The notes under the pieces are model-generated. The model was not told the origin of the DNA. It saw only the letters and a list, made by a program, of their open reading frames with translations, and did no database searches. This document shows, piece by piece, positions 1 through 13,697 of a stretch of DNA of 64,000 nt; positions within the stretch are counted from its first letter, which is position 1, and each line of letters opens with the position of its first letter. Source of the stretch: Cherax quadricarinatus (taxonomy: Eukaryota > Arthropoda > Malacostraca > Decapoda > Parastacidae); the NCBI RefSeq assembly GCF_038502225.1, contig NC_091293.1, positions 9,570,138 through 9,634,137 of the forward strand, given 5' to 3'. The translations under genes were made by a program, and so were the position numbers.

Positions 1-230
1 GGGATGGGACACAGCAACAAGGGGACACAGTTGGAAGCTGAAGATTCAGATGAATCACAGGGATGTTATGAAGTATTTTTTTAGTCATAGAGTTGTGAGG
101 AAGTGGAATAGTTTGGGAAGTGATGTGGTGGAGGTAGGATCCATACATAGCTTTAAGAAGAGGTATGATAAAGCTCAAGGAATGGGAAGAATGACCTAGT
201 AGCAGCCAGCGAAAGAGGTGGGGCGAGGAG
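1..230 (+). mobile_element. Family A (CR1-like LINE) 3' fragment, copy A0, left part
   Basis: The sequence encodes the end of the family A reverse transcriptase ORF (reads like RKYFFSHRVVRKWNS, then a short tail) and the start of its 3' UTR. It matches the 3' ends of the A copies at 6.2-7.2, 10.0-11.4 and 54.7-56.2 kb. It stops at gaggagctg, where the C1 tail begins, and the missing remainder (cactcgacc...gcaac...ctaggtga) appears at 5,602. I therefore read A0 as one copy split by C1. The window edge cuts the upstream part. Confidence 0.75.
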
Positions 231-1002
231 CTGTATACCTGGAGAGAGTTCCTGGGGTCTGCGCCTCCACGGTCCGGTCTGTGACCAGGCCTCATGGTGG
301 ATCAGGACCTGAGCAACCAGGCTGTTACTGCTGGCCACACATAATCCAAAGTACGAACCACAGCCCAGCTGGTCAGGTGCTCACTTTAGGTGCCTGTCCA
401 GTGCGTGCGTGAAGACAGCCAGGGGTCTATTGGTAATCCCTCAGATGTATGCTGGGAGGCAGGTGAATAGTCTTGACCCCCTGACACTTCTTGTGTTGTC
501 TGTTATCGTGCTAGTGGCACCACTGCTTTTCATTGGGGAGATGTTGCTCCGTCTGCTGATTCTTTTGTTTTTGTAGGGAGTGATTTTCATGTGCAAGTCT
601 GGTTCTAGTCCCTCTAGGGTTTCCCAGGTGTATATAATCATGTATCTCTCCCTCCTGCGTTCTAGGGAATACAGGTTTAGAAACTTCAAGCGTTTCCAGT
701 AACTGAGGTGGTTTATTGCAGTTATGCGTGCCGTGAAGGTTCTCTCTACATTTTCTAGGTCAGCAATTTCACCTGCCTTGAAAGGTGCTGTTAGTGTGCA
801 GCAATATTCCAGCCTAAATATAACAAGCTACCTGAAGAGTGTCATCATGGGCTTGGCATCCCTAGTTTTGAAGGTTCTTATTATCCATCCTGTCATTTTT
901 CTAGCAGATGCCACTGATACAATATTATGGGCCTTGAAGGTGAAATCCTCTGACATGATCACCCCCCAAGTCTTTGACATTAGTTTCTCGCTAAGAGACT
1001 GA
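231..1002 (-). mobile_element. Family C LINE 3' part, copy C1 (right end of RT plus 3' UTR)
   Basis: On the minus strand this reads the C-terminal part of a Jockey/CR1-type ORF2 (NVKDLG, then FKAGEIADLENVERTFTARI-like text, then LNLYSLERRRERYMIIYTWE), followed by a GC-rich 3' UTR with the tacctggagagagttcctgggg tail shared with copies at 29.3, 52.0 and 52.9 kb. Frames are broken and stops occur. The 5' side ends at about 1,002 inside the reverse transcriptase C-terminal region and continues at 3,310, so this is half of an element interrupted by B1. Confidence 0.75.
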
Positions 1003-1079
1003 ACAGTCCCTGGCTAACACCCAACATCCTCAAATCCATAAATACAAATACAAAGCACCTATACGAAAAACAATGCAGA

Positions 1080-2945
1080 ATGGGTCACATAACCAGAGAC
1101 CAAAGAAAACGTTACTCCTCAATCCTAACCAGCCTGATAAGAAGGGCTAAAATACTGTATTATGAGAACAGATTATCCAACTTACGAGTTGATATAAAAA
1201 AGACCTGGAAAACCCTATCAGAAATTCTAGGAACAAAAAACATATCACGAAATAGCGAAATTGAATTAACAAAACCAGATGAACCCCAACTCCCACCAAC
1301 TGAAACAGCAAACAGACTCAATAATTTCTTCTCCACTATAGGTCAAAACCTTGCCAATAAAATCCTAAGCTCAGATACCCCACACAATGACTACCTCACT
1401 GGCAACTACCCGAACACACTGTTCCTAGCTCCGGCTAACCCAACTGAAGTCTCCCTTATTATCAACACACTAAAAAACAATACAGGAGATTTAAATACCT
1501 TACCACCCTTTATATACAAAAAAGCGTCACAAGTACTATCACCAATCATTGCAACACTCTTTAACAAATCCATAGAATCCTCTACCTTCCCTACAGTTCT
1601 CAAAATAGCAAGGGTCACCCCGATCCATAAAGGAGGAGACCAAACAGACTTAAATAACTATAGGCCAATATCCAACTTACACCCTCTCTCAAAAATCTTC
1701 GAAAAATTAATTCATAAGCGAATCTATTCCTGCCTCATCTCCCAGAACATACTAAACCCCTGTCAATTTGAGTTCAGGCCTAATAAAAATACTAATGATG
1801 CTATTATACACATGCTAGAACACATATACACTGCAATAGAGAAAAAATAAGTCCCACTGGGGATCTTCATTGATTTACGTAAAGCTTTTGATACAGTTGA
1901 CCATGACTTACTCCATATAAAACTGTCGCACTATCGTATAAGAGGGCACTCCCTCAACTACCTAAAGTCTTACCTCAGCAACAGGAGCCAATATGTGTAC
2001 ACAAATGGGGCAAACTCTTCCGCACAGCCAATTACAGATGGCGTCCCACAGGGAAGTGTCCTTGGCCCTCTTCTCTTTCTCATATACATAAATGACCTAC
2101 CAAATGCATCGCAACTACTCAAACCCACACTATTTGCAGATGACACTACATACGTCTTCTCTCACCCGAGCCCAGTCACACTAGCCAGTACTGTAAGTAC
2201 CGAATTACAGAAAATATCTACCTGGATGAGTACTAACAAACTTACTCTAAACATTGACAAAACCTACTTCATTCAGTTTGGTAACAGAGCTACAGACGTC
2301 CCTCTTAACATAATGATAAACGGGTCATCTATCACAAAGCTAACAGAGAGAAAATTCTTAGGAATCCACCTTGACAATAGACTCAAATTTTAAACACATA
2401 TACAACAAATTTCCTAAAAAATTTCCAAGACCGTAGGCATACTATCGAATATACTGTACTATGTTCCACAGTCAGCCCTCCTGGCTCTATATCACTCACT
2501 TATTTACCCCTATCTCACCTATGGAATTTGTGCATGGGGCTCAACAACAATAAACCATCTCAGACCATTAATTACCCAACAAAAGGCTGCAGTCAGAATG
2601 ATAACAAATTCCCACTACAGGCAGCACACTCCACCAATATTCAAAACTCTAAACCTACTCATCATACAAAACATCCATACTTATTACTGCACCTACTACA
2701 TACATAGAACTCTGATATAAATCCTCCCCTCAAGCGTCTCCTTACCAACCTCAACAGAACACATGACCATAACAAGGCACAGATCACTCTTTAATGTTCC
2801 TCGTGTCCATCTCACACTATGCAAAAACTCAATGCACATAAAAGGCCCAAAAATCTGGAATTCATTACCTGTGAATATAAAAGAAACATTGTTTATAAAT
2901 TCAAGTCTCTTCTCAAAAATCACTTACTCATCCACAACTAAATAA
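1080..2945 (+). pseudogene. Broken reverse transcriptase ORF2 of LINE B1
   Basis: This covers the thumb-side linker and reverse transcriptase of an L2-group LINE. Visible motifs in order are NNYRPISNLHPLSKIFEKL, GIFIDLRKAFDTVDH (palm block A Asp), [28 protein letters not shown] (catalytic FADD) and KFLGIHLDN. One frame runs through 1,080-2,393 but carries TAA at 1,848-1,850 and TAA at 2,391-2,393. A frameshift follows before the C-terminal segment near 2,763-2,945. The endonuclease domain is absent because of 5' truncation. The copy cannot encode an active protein. Confidence 0.85.
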
Positions 2946-3265
2946 ATACTGAATAATTGTATCTCATAAATTGTATCTCATAAATGTTTCTCATTATTGT
3001 ATCTCATAAATGTCTAACTTGTGACCCAATCAAGCTTTGTTTTTTGTTTTTTAAATACATTACCTAACATAATACTCCATTCTACTGATTACACAGCAAC
3101 ACAGTAAATGACCATATGACCTGTCTTTGTAATACTCATTTGTGCTAAATTGTTATCTGTTTACAATAATGTTTTTACCACTGAATATATCATTGCTTAG
3201 TTAATCTGCATACAAGGAGCTTTGGCATTTGCACTGTAATAACTGCATTCCTTTGTACTTCACTG

Positions 3266-3267
3266 TA

Positions 3268-3306
<39 letters not shown>

Positions 3307-3309
3307 ATT
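3266..3309 (+). repeat. (AAAT)n tail of LINE B1
   Basis: About ten copies of aaat close the B1 3' end, just before the resumed C1 sequence at atttgttttata. Other B copies end differently: an AT-rich AAATA-type tail in B2 and B4, and (GAATT)n in B3. Confidence 0.9.
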
Positions 3310-5600
3310 TGTTTTATATTTCGATGAAGTTTTAATTTCCTCAAGTTTTCCATATCGGAGTAATTGAAATTTCTCATCATTGAACTTTATATTGTTTTCT
3401 GCATCCCATTTAAAGATTTGGTTGATGTCCGCCTGGAGTCTTGCATCCTGCAGAGATTCAATGGAGGACACTGTCATGCAAATTCGGGTGTCATCTGCAA
3501 AGGAACATATGGCACTGTGGCTTATATATCTCTGTCTATGTCCGATATGAGGATGAAGAACAAGACAGGGGCGAGTACTGAGCCTTGTGGAACAGAGCTT
3601 TTCACCGTAGCCGCCTCAGACTTTACTCTCTTGACTACTACTCTTTGTGTTCTATTTGTTAGGAAATTATGGATCCATCTACCGACTTTTCCTGTTATTC
3701 CTTTATCACGGATTTTTTGCGCTATGACACCATGGTCACACTTGTCAAAGACTTTTGCAAAGTTTGTGTACATTACATTTGCATTCTGTTTGTCTTCTAG
3801 AGCATCCAGGGCCTTGTCATAGTGGTCCAGGACTTGGGACAGACAGGAGTGACCTGCTCTAAACCCATGCTGCCCTGGGTTGTGTAACTGAATGAGCGGT
3901 GATTTTGCTTCTTAGATCCCTTTCAAAGATTTTTATGATATGGAACGTTAGTCCTATCAGCCTATATTTCTTTGCTATTGCTTTACTGCCCCCTTTGTGG
4001 AGTGAGGCTATGTCTGTTGTTTTTAGTAACTGTGGGACAACCCCAGTGTCCAAGGTCCCTCTCCACAGGATGTTAAAAGCACGTGATAAAAGCTTCTTGC
4101 AGTTCTTGATAAACACGGAGTTCCATGGGTCTGGGCTTGGGGCACAGTGCATGGGCATGTCATTTATCGCCTTTTCGAAGTTATTTGGCGTCAGGATAAT
4201 GTCAAATTGGTGTGTGTTTACTAAATTCTGTCTCTCTCATAAAAAAATTAATTTAGATCTTCTGGTTAGAGGCTCGCTAAAAACCGAGCCATATTGGGAC
4301 TTTAGTAGCTCACTCATTTCCTTGCTGTTATCTGCGTAGGACCTATCCTGTTTAAATAGGGCCCCAATACTAGATGTTGTTCTAGACTTTGATTTGGCAT
4401 AAGAAAAGAAATACTTTGGGTTTCTTTCAATTTAATTTATGGCTTTTAGTTCTTCTAGCATTTCTTGACTCGTGTAAGATTCCTTTAGCTTTAGTTCGAT
4501 GTTTGCTATTTCTCTGGCCAGTGTCTCCCTACGTATTTCAGATATATTGGCCTCTTGTAGCCGTTCTGTTACACTTTGCCTACGCTTGTATAGGTAGTGC
4601 CTTTCTCTTTCTGGTTTACATCTTCTTCTCCTTTTCCTTAAGGGAATATGCCTTGAACATAACTCAAGTGCCACAGAGTTAATTTGTTCTAGATATAGGG
4701 TAAGATCCGTGTTGTTTAGTCTATCTTCCCAGTTTATATCATTTAGGACTTGGTTTACTTGGTCCCACCTCATGTTTTTGTTATTGAAGTTGAATTTGGT
4801 GAAGGCTCCCTCGTGACTGATCATATTTTGTCGGTCTGGGGCTCCGCGCATACATGTCTGCACCTCTATTATGTTGTGATCTGAGTATATTGTTTTTGAT
4901 ATGATGACATTTCGTATCATATCATCAATCTTAGTGAAGATGAGGTCCAGCGTATTCTCCAATCTTGTACGCTCTATTATATGCTGGTTTAAGGTGAATG
5001 TGGTGCAGAGATTTAAAAGCTCGTATGTGTGCGAGTTTTCATCTGAGCTGCCTCCTGGTGCTATCTTTGCTACAACATTATTTGCTATATTCCTCCATTT
5101 TAGGTGCCTTAGGTTGAAATCCCCCAGGAGCAAGATGTTGGGGGCAGGAGCTGGAAGATTTTCCAAACAGTGGTCAGTTTTCAAAAGCTGTTCCTGGAAT
5201 TGTTGGGACGTTGCATCCGGAGGCTTGTATACAACCACAATGATCAGGTTTTGGTTCTCGATCTTTACTGTTATAATTTGAACTACATCATATGAGGCAT
5301 TTAGTAGTTCTGAGCATATAAGTGACTGTGATATACAGGCCAAATCCCCCCTCCCCATTTTCCCTGTTCACTCTGTCACATCTGTATAGGTTGTAACCTG
5401 GGATCTATATTTCATTGTCCAAATGATCTTTTATGTAGGTCTCTGTGAAAACAACGAACATTGCATTTGACTCCGTAAGCAGTCTTCGGATGAAAGGTAT
5501 TTTGTTATTCGTTGCTGGCTTTAGACCCTGTATATTTACAAAGGTAAATGTCGTCGGATTGGTGGTATTGGCGGTATGTGGGGAGGGGGTCTTTTTTTTC
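3310..5600 (-). pseudogene. Family C LINE ORF2 remnant (endonuclease + RT), copy C1
   Basis: The minus strand encodes, 5' to 3', an apurinic-type endonuclease and a reverse transcriptase. Endonuclease text includes VNIQGLKPATNNKIPF, FTETYIKDHLDNE (5,620-5,405), LLLGDFNLRHLKW, LDLIFTK and YSDHNIIEV (5,358-4,432). RT text includes CAPSPDPWNSVFIKNCK and LIGLTFHIIKIFERDL (4,158-3,859), then VYTNFAKVFDKCDHGVI and SVPQGSVLAPVLFFILISDID (3,773-3,522). The frame is interrupted several times by shifts and stops. The domain order fits the Jockey/CR1 assemblage, and I cannot assign the clade more precisely. It continues into 231-1,002 across the B1 insertion. Confidence 0.85.
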
Positions 5601-5601
5601 C

Positions 5602-5671
5602 TGGCACTCGACCACTGCAACTACAACTAGGTGATTACACACACACACACACACGCACACACACACACACA
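5602..5671 (+). mobile_element. Family A 3' terminus (rest of A0) with (CA)n
   Basis: The bases cactcgaccactgcaac and actaggtgattac are the 3' end of family A, missing from the copy at 1-230. A (CA)n run with cg interruptions follows to 5,671. The match argues that C1 landed inside A0 near its 3' end. Confidence 0.7.
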
Positions 5672-6044
5672 CGACACTGGAGGACAGGAGGGTCAGGGGA
5701 GACATGATAACGACATATAAAATACTGCGTGGAATAGACAAGGTGGACAAGGACAGGATGTTCCAGGGAGGGGACACAGAAACAAGAGGCCACAATTGGA
5801 AGTTGAAGACACAAATGAGTCAGAGAGATAGTAGGAAGTATTTCTTCAGTCATAGAGTTGTAAGGCAGTGGAATAGCCTAGAAAATGACGTAGTGGAGGC
5901 AGGAACCATACACAGTTTTAAGACGAGGTTTGATAAAGCTCATGGAGCGGGGAGAGAGAGGGTCTAGTAGCAACCGGTGAAGAGGCGGGGCCAGGAGCTA
6001 GGACTCGACCCCTGCAACCACAAATAGGTGAGTACAAATAGGTG

Positions 6045-6046
<2 letters not shown>
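5672..6046 (+). mobile_element. Family A LINE 3' fragment, copy A1
   Basis: The copy starts abruptly in (CA)n and picks up family A at TTLEDRRVRGDMITTYKILRG, runs through the end of ORF2 (RKYFFSHRVVRQWNSLEN) and the 3' UTR (gaagaggcggggccaggag), and ends at aggtgagtacaaataggtgagtac. A 264-nt open stretch at 5,704-5,967 is simply the ORF2 C-terminus. Both ends touch (CA)n. Confidence 0.85.

Positions 6047-6140
<94 letters not shown>
6047..6140. repeat. (CA)n microsatellite between A copies
   Basis: About 94 bp of ac dinucleotide with one acgc interruption, directly following the gtgagtac 3' end of A1 and directly preceding the truncated start of the next A fragment. Confidence 0.95.
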
Positions 6141-6238
6141 GGGAGAGTGACCTAGTAGCGATCAGTGAAGAGGCGGGGCCAGGAGCTCGGACTCGACCCC
6201 CGCAACCTCAACTAGGTGAGTAGGTGAGTACACACACA
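6141..6238 (+). mobile_element. Very short family A 3' end, copy A1c
   Basis: About 90 bp of the family A 3' terminus (gagagtgacctagtagcgat...gcaacctcaactaggtgagtaggtgagtac) with a short (ca)n on its right and the longer (CA)n on its left. It is a severely 5'-truncated copy. Confidence 0.8.
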
Positions 6239-7250
6239 CAGGTGTCAGAGTGGGCGCCTGTGACAAGCGGGGTTCCACAGGGGTCAGTCCTAGGACCTGT
6301 GCTGTTCTTGGTATACGTGAACGACATAACGGAAGGGATAGACTCAGAAGTGTCCTTGTTTGCAGACGATGTGAAGTTAATGAGAAGAATCGAATCGGAC
6401 GAGGATCAGGCAGGACTACAAAGAGACCTGGACAGGCTACAAGCCTGATCCAGCAACTGGCTCCTTGAATTTAACCCTGCCAAATGCAAAGTCATGAAGA
6501 TTGGGGAAGGGCAAAGAAGACCGCAGACACAATATAGTTTAGATGGCCAAATACTGCAAACCTCACTCAAGGAAAAAGATCTGGGGGTGAGTATAACACC
6601 GAGCATATCTCCTGAGGTGCACATCAATCAGATAACTGCTGCAGCATACGGGCGCCTGGCAAACCTACGGATAGCGTTCCGATACCTCAGTAAGGATTCG
6701 TTTAAGACTCTGTACACCATCTACGTCAGGCCCATACTGGAGTATGCAGCACCAGTTTGGAATCCACACCTAGTCAAGCACGTCAAGAAATTAGAGAAAG
6801 TGCAAAGGTTTGCAACAAGACTAGTCCCAGAGCTACGGGGATTGTCCTATGAAGAAAGGTTGAGGGAAATCGGCCTGACGACACTGGAGGCCAGGAGGGT
6901 CAGGGGAGACATGATAACGACATATAAAATACTGCGCGGAATGGACGAGGTGGACAAAGACGGGATGTTCCAGAGATGGGACACAGACACAAGAGGTCAC
7001 AATTGGAAGTTGAAGACTCAGATGAATCAAAGGGATGTTAGGAAGTATTTCTTCAGTCATAGAGTAGTCAGGCCATGGAATAGCCTAGAAAGTGATGTGG
7101 TGGAGGCAGGAACCATACATAGTTTTAAGGCGAGGTATGATAGAGCTCATGGGGCAGGGAGAGAGAGGACCTAGTAGCAATCAGCGAAGAGGCGGGGCCA
7201 GGAGCTGTGACTCGACCCCTGCAACCACAAATAGGTGAGTACAAATAGGT
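6239..7250 (+). pseudogene. Family A CR1-like reverse transcriptase fragment, copy A2
   Basis: The sequence starts in (CA)n and enters the RT palm at [22 protein letters not shown], followed by [13 protein letters not shown] (catalytic FADD), LLEFNPAKCKVMKIGEGQ, KEKDLGVSITP, ILEYAAPVWNPHL and GDMITTYKILRGMDEVDKD, the CR1-like C-terminus. The frame stays open from about 6,239 to 7,174 except for TGA at 6,446-6,448, where other A copies have Trp (TGG). The finger half of the RT and the endonuclease are missing through 5' truncation. The 3' UTR ends in aggtgagtac and then (CA)n. Confidence 0.9.
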
Positions 7251-7867
<617 letters not shown>

Positions 7868-9513
7868 TCAACAGACTCAATGTTTTCTTCTCCACCATAG
7901 GAAAAAACCTTGCCAATAAAATCCCAAGCTCAAACACCCCACCTAATGACTACCTCACTGGCACCTACCCGAACACACTGCTCCTAGCTCCGACCAACCC
8001 AACAGAAGCCACACTTATTATCAACACACTAAAGAACAAGACAGGAGATTTAAATACCTTACCACCCTTTATATACAAAAAAGCGTCATAAGTACTATCA
8101 CCAATCATTGCAACACTCTTTAACAAATCCATCGAATCCTCTACCTTCCCTACAGTTCTCAAAATAGCAAAGGTCACCCCGATGCATAAAGGTGGAGATC
8201 AAGCAGACTTGAATAACTATAGGCCAATATCCAACTTACACCATCTCTCTAAAATCTTTGAAAAATTAATTTATAAGCGAATCTATTCCTACCTCATCTC
8301 TCACAACGTACTCAACCCCTGTCAGTTTGGGTTCAGGCCTAATAAAAATACGAATGATGCTATTATACACATACTAGAACAAATATACACTGCACTCGAG
8401 AAAAAAGAAGTCCCACTGGCGATCTTCATTGATTTACGTAAAGCTTTTGATACAGTTGACCATGATTTGTTGCACATAAAATTATCACACTGCGGTATAA
8501 GAGGGCACTCCCTCAGCTACCTAAAGTCATACCTTAGTAACAGAAGCCAATATGTGTACACAAATGGAGCAAACTCTTCCACACAACCAATTACAGTTGG
8601 TGTCCCACAGGGAAGTGTCCTTGGCCCTCTTCTCTTACTCATTGACATAAACGACCTACAAAATGCATCGCAACTACTCAAACCCACACTATTTGCAGAT
8701 GACACTACATACGTCTTCTCTCACCCGAGCCCAGTCATGCTAGCCAGTACTGTAAATACCGAATTACAGAAAATATCTACCTGGATGATGATTAACAAAC
8801 TTACTCTCAATACTGACAAAACTGACTTCATCCAGTTTGGGAACAGAACTATAGATGTTCCTCTTAACATAATGGTAAACGGATCACCTATCACAAAGCT
8901 CACAGAGAGAAAATTCTTAGGAATCCACCTTGATAATAGACTCAAATTTCATGCACATGTACAACAAATTTCCAAGAAAATCTCCAAGACCGTAGGCATA
9001 CTATCGAATATACTGTACTATGTTCCACAGTCAGCCCTCCTGGCTCTATATCACTCACTTATTTACCCCTATCTCACCTATGGAATTTGTGCATGGGGCT
9101 CAACAACAATAAACCATCTCAGACCATTAATTACCCAACAAAAGGATGCAGTCAGAATGATAACAAATTCCCACTACAGGCAACACACTCCACCAATATT
9201 CAAAACTCTAAACTCACTCACCGTACAAAACATCCATACTTATTACTGTGCTTACTACATACATGGAACACTAAACTCGGATATAATCCCTCCCCTTAAA
9301 CTTCTTACCAACCTCAACAGAACACATGACCATAACACAAGGCAAAGATCACTCTTTGATGTTCCTCGTATCCATCTCACACTATGTGAAAATTCAATTC
9401 ACATAAAAGGCCCAAAAATCTGGAATTCATTACTTTTGAATACAAAAGAAATACTGTCTGTTTATCAATTCAAGATTCTTCTTAAAACCACTTACTCAAC
9501 CACAACTAAATAA
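7868..9513 (+). pseudogene. Reverse transcriptase ORF2 of B2, open except one stop
   Basis: The longest open part is 8,182-9,513 (443 codons), and the same frame extends left to about 7,868 with one TAA at 8,089-8,091. B1 has CAA there, so this is a directly visible C-to-T nonsense change. Motifs in order are [111 protein letters not shown], and a C-terminus ending in KIWNSLLLN. The endonuclease is missing. RT domain completeness is good, but the protein could not act alone. Confidence 0.88.
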
Positions 9514-9943
9514 ATATTGAATAACTGAATCTCATAAACGTATAACCTGTGACCCTATCAAACTATGTTTTTTTTTTTAATTACATTACCTAATATAATA
9601 TTCCATTCGCTTGAATGCTCAGTAACTCTGTTTCTGTACTACAAATCATTGATTTTACTCGATCTGATTCGATTATATTATACATTGTTATGCTGCAAAT
9701 TTGTACAACTTTAATGCTTCTTATTTGAAATACTCATTTGTACTTCATGTTGTAATTTGTTTACTGTAATTTTTATCACTGAATATATCATTGCTTAGTT
9801 AATCTTAAGTTAATTTTAAGCTGCCCATAATGCTCTGCATACAAGGGGCTTTTGGCATGTACATCCAATCACTAAATTTCTTTGTCCAACTATGTATCAT
9901 GTCCAAATAAAAAATAAATAAATTAATAAAAAATAAAAGGGAA
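7868..9943 (+). mobile_element. Family B (L2/Daphne-like) LINE, 5'-truncated copy B2
   Basis: The copy begins at LNVFFSTIGKNLANKI, matching a point inside B1, and ends after a 3' UTR in an AT-rich tail (aaaaaataaataaattaataaaaaataaaa). It is highly similar to B1, with many lines identical over 50 bases or more. It sits inside A3. The target site looks like gatacctca/aa(a)gg, so any duplication is only a few A residues and cannot be delimited. Confidence 0.88.
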
Positions 9944-11431
9944 TGGGACCGGACAACATCTCCCCATGGGTCCTTAGAGAGGGAGTAGAAATGCTGTGTG
10001 TGCCACTAACCACAATCTTCAACACATCCCTGGAAACTGGGCAACTACCTGAGGTATCGAAGACGGCAAATGTAGTTTCCATTTTTTAAAAAGGAGACAG
10101 AAAAGAGGCACTAAATTATAGACCTGTGTCACTGATGTGTATAGTATGCAAAGTTATGGAGAAGATTATCAGTAGGAGAGTGGTGGAGCACCTGGGACGG
10201 AACAAGAGTATAAATGCCAACCAGCACAGAATCATGGAAGGCAAATCATGTGTCACAAACCTTCTGGAGTTTTACGATAAAGTAACAGAAGTAAGACACA
10301 AGAGAGAGGGGTGGGTTGATTGCATCTTCTTGGACTGCAAGAAGGCCTTCGACACAGTTCTTCACGAGAGATTTGTGCAGAAACTAGAGGATCAGGCACG
10401 TGTAACAGGAAGGGCACTGCAATGGATCAGAGAATACCTGACAGGGAGGCAACAACGAGTTGGTACGTGATGAGGTATCACAGTGGGCTTCTGTGATGAG
10501 CGGGGTCCCACAGGGGTCGGTCATGGGACCCTTGCTATTTTTGGCATATGTGAATGTCATTATGGAATAGATAGACTCAGAAGTGCCCCTGTTTACAGAT
10601 GATGTGAAGTTAATGAGGACAATTAAATCAGATGAGGATCAGGCAGGACTTCAAAGAGATCTGGACACACTGGACACATGGTCAAGTAAATGGCTTCTCG
10701 AATTTAACCCCGCCAAACGCAAAGTCATGAAGATCGGGGAAGGACAAAGAAGACCGCAGACAGGGTATAGGCTAAATGGCCAAAGACTGCAAACCTCGGT
10801 CAAGGAGAAAGATCATGGGGTGAGTATAACACCGAGCACTTCTCTGGAAGCACACAACCAGATAACTGCTGCGGCATATGATCACCTGGCAAACCTGAGA
10901 ATAGCTTTCCGATACCTCAGTAAGGAATTGTTCAAGACTTTATACACTGTGTACGTCAGACCCATACTGGAGTCAAACACGTCAAGAAATTAGAGAAAGT
11001 GCAAAGCTTTGCATCAAGGTTGGTTCCAGAGCTAAGGAGAATATCCTATGAAGAAAGGTTAAGGGAAATCAGTCTGACGACACTGGAGGACAGGAGGGTC
11101 AGGGGGGACATGATAACGACATACAAAATACTGCATGGAATAGACAAGGTGGACAGAGACAGGATGTTGCAGAGATGGGACACAGAAACAAGGGGTCAAA
11201 ATTGGAAGCTGAAGACTCAGATGTGTTAGAGGGATGTTAGGAAGTATTTCTTCAGCTACAGAGTTGTTAGGAAGTGGAACAGTCTAGCAAGCATTGTCGT
11301 GGAGGCGAGGTATGATAAAGCTCATGCAACAGGGAGAGGGAGGACATAGGTAGCGGAGGGTGAAGAGGGGGGCCAGGAGCTGAGTCTCGACCCCTGCAAC
11401 CACAATTAGGTGAGTACAATTAGGTGAGTGT
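9944..11431 (+). pseudogene. Family A LINE copy A3, right part: degenerate RT
   Basis: Family A text resumes with MGPDNISPWVLREG, then TSLETGQLPEVSKTANVV, MSLMCIVCKVMEKIISRRVVEHL, FLDCKKAFDTVLHERF (RT block A), PLFTDDVKLM (catalytic box altered from FADD to FTDD) and KEKDHGVSITP, and the usual C-terminus. Frames are shifted several times (10,126-10,470, 10,583-10,993 and 10,999-11,229 are separate open pieces). About 30 bp encoding YAAPVWNPHL is deleted near 10,973. It ends with aattaggtgagtacaattaggtgagtgtac and a short (ca)/(cg) run. Confidence 0.85.
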
Positions 11432-11469
11432 ACACACACACGCGCGCGCGCACACACACACACACACGC
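11432..11469. repeat. Short (CA)n/(CG)n tail of A3
   Basis: The run reads cacacacacgcgcgcgcgcacacac, a (CA)n tail with a central (CG)n block. The RTE copy D1 starts right after it. Confidence 0.9.

Positions 11470-13697
<2,228 letters not shown>

Larger units (their letters stand above)
1003..3309 (+). mobile_element. Family B (L2/Daphne-like) LINE, 5'-truncated copy B1
   Basis: The start aligns with the part of the full-length B3 ORF2 near SPWLT..ILKSI, so about 1 kb of coding sequence upstream is absent (5' truncation typical of LINEs). The copy ends in a 3' UTR and an (AAAT)n tail at 3,268-3,307. Flanking C1 sequence resumes at once, with roughly 15-20 bp of C1 missing at the junction, and I see no clean target duplication. 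It is diverged from B3 but very close to B2. Confidence 0.85.
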
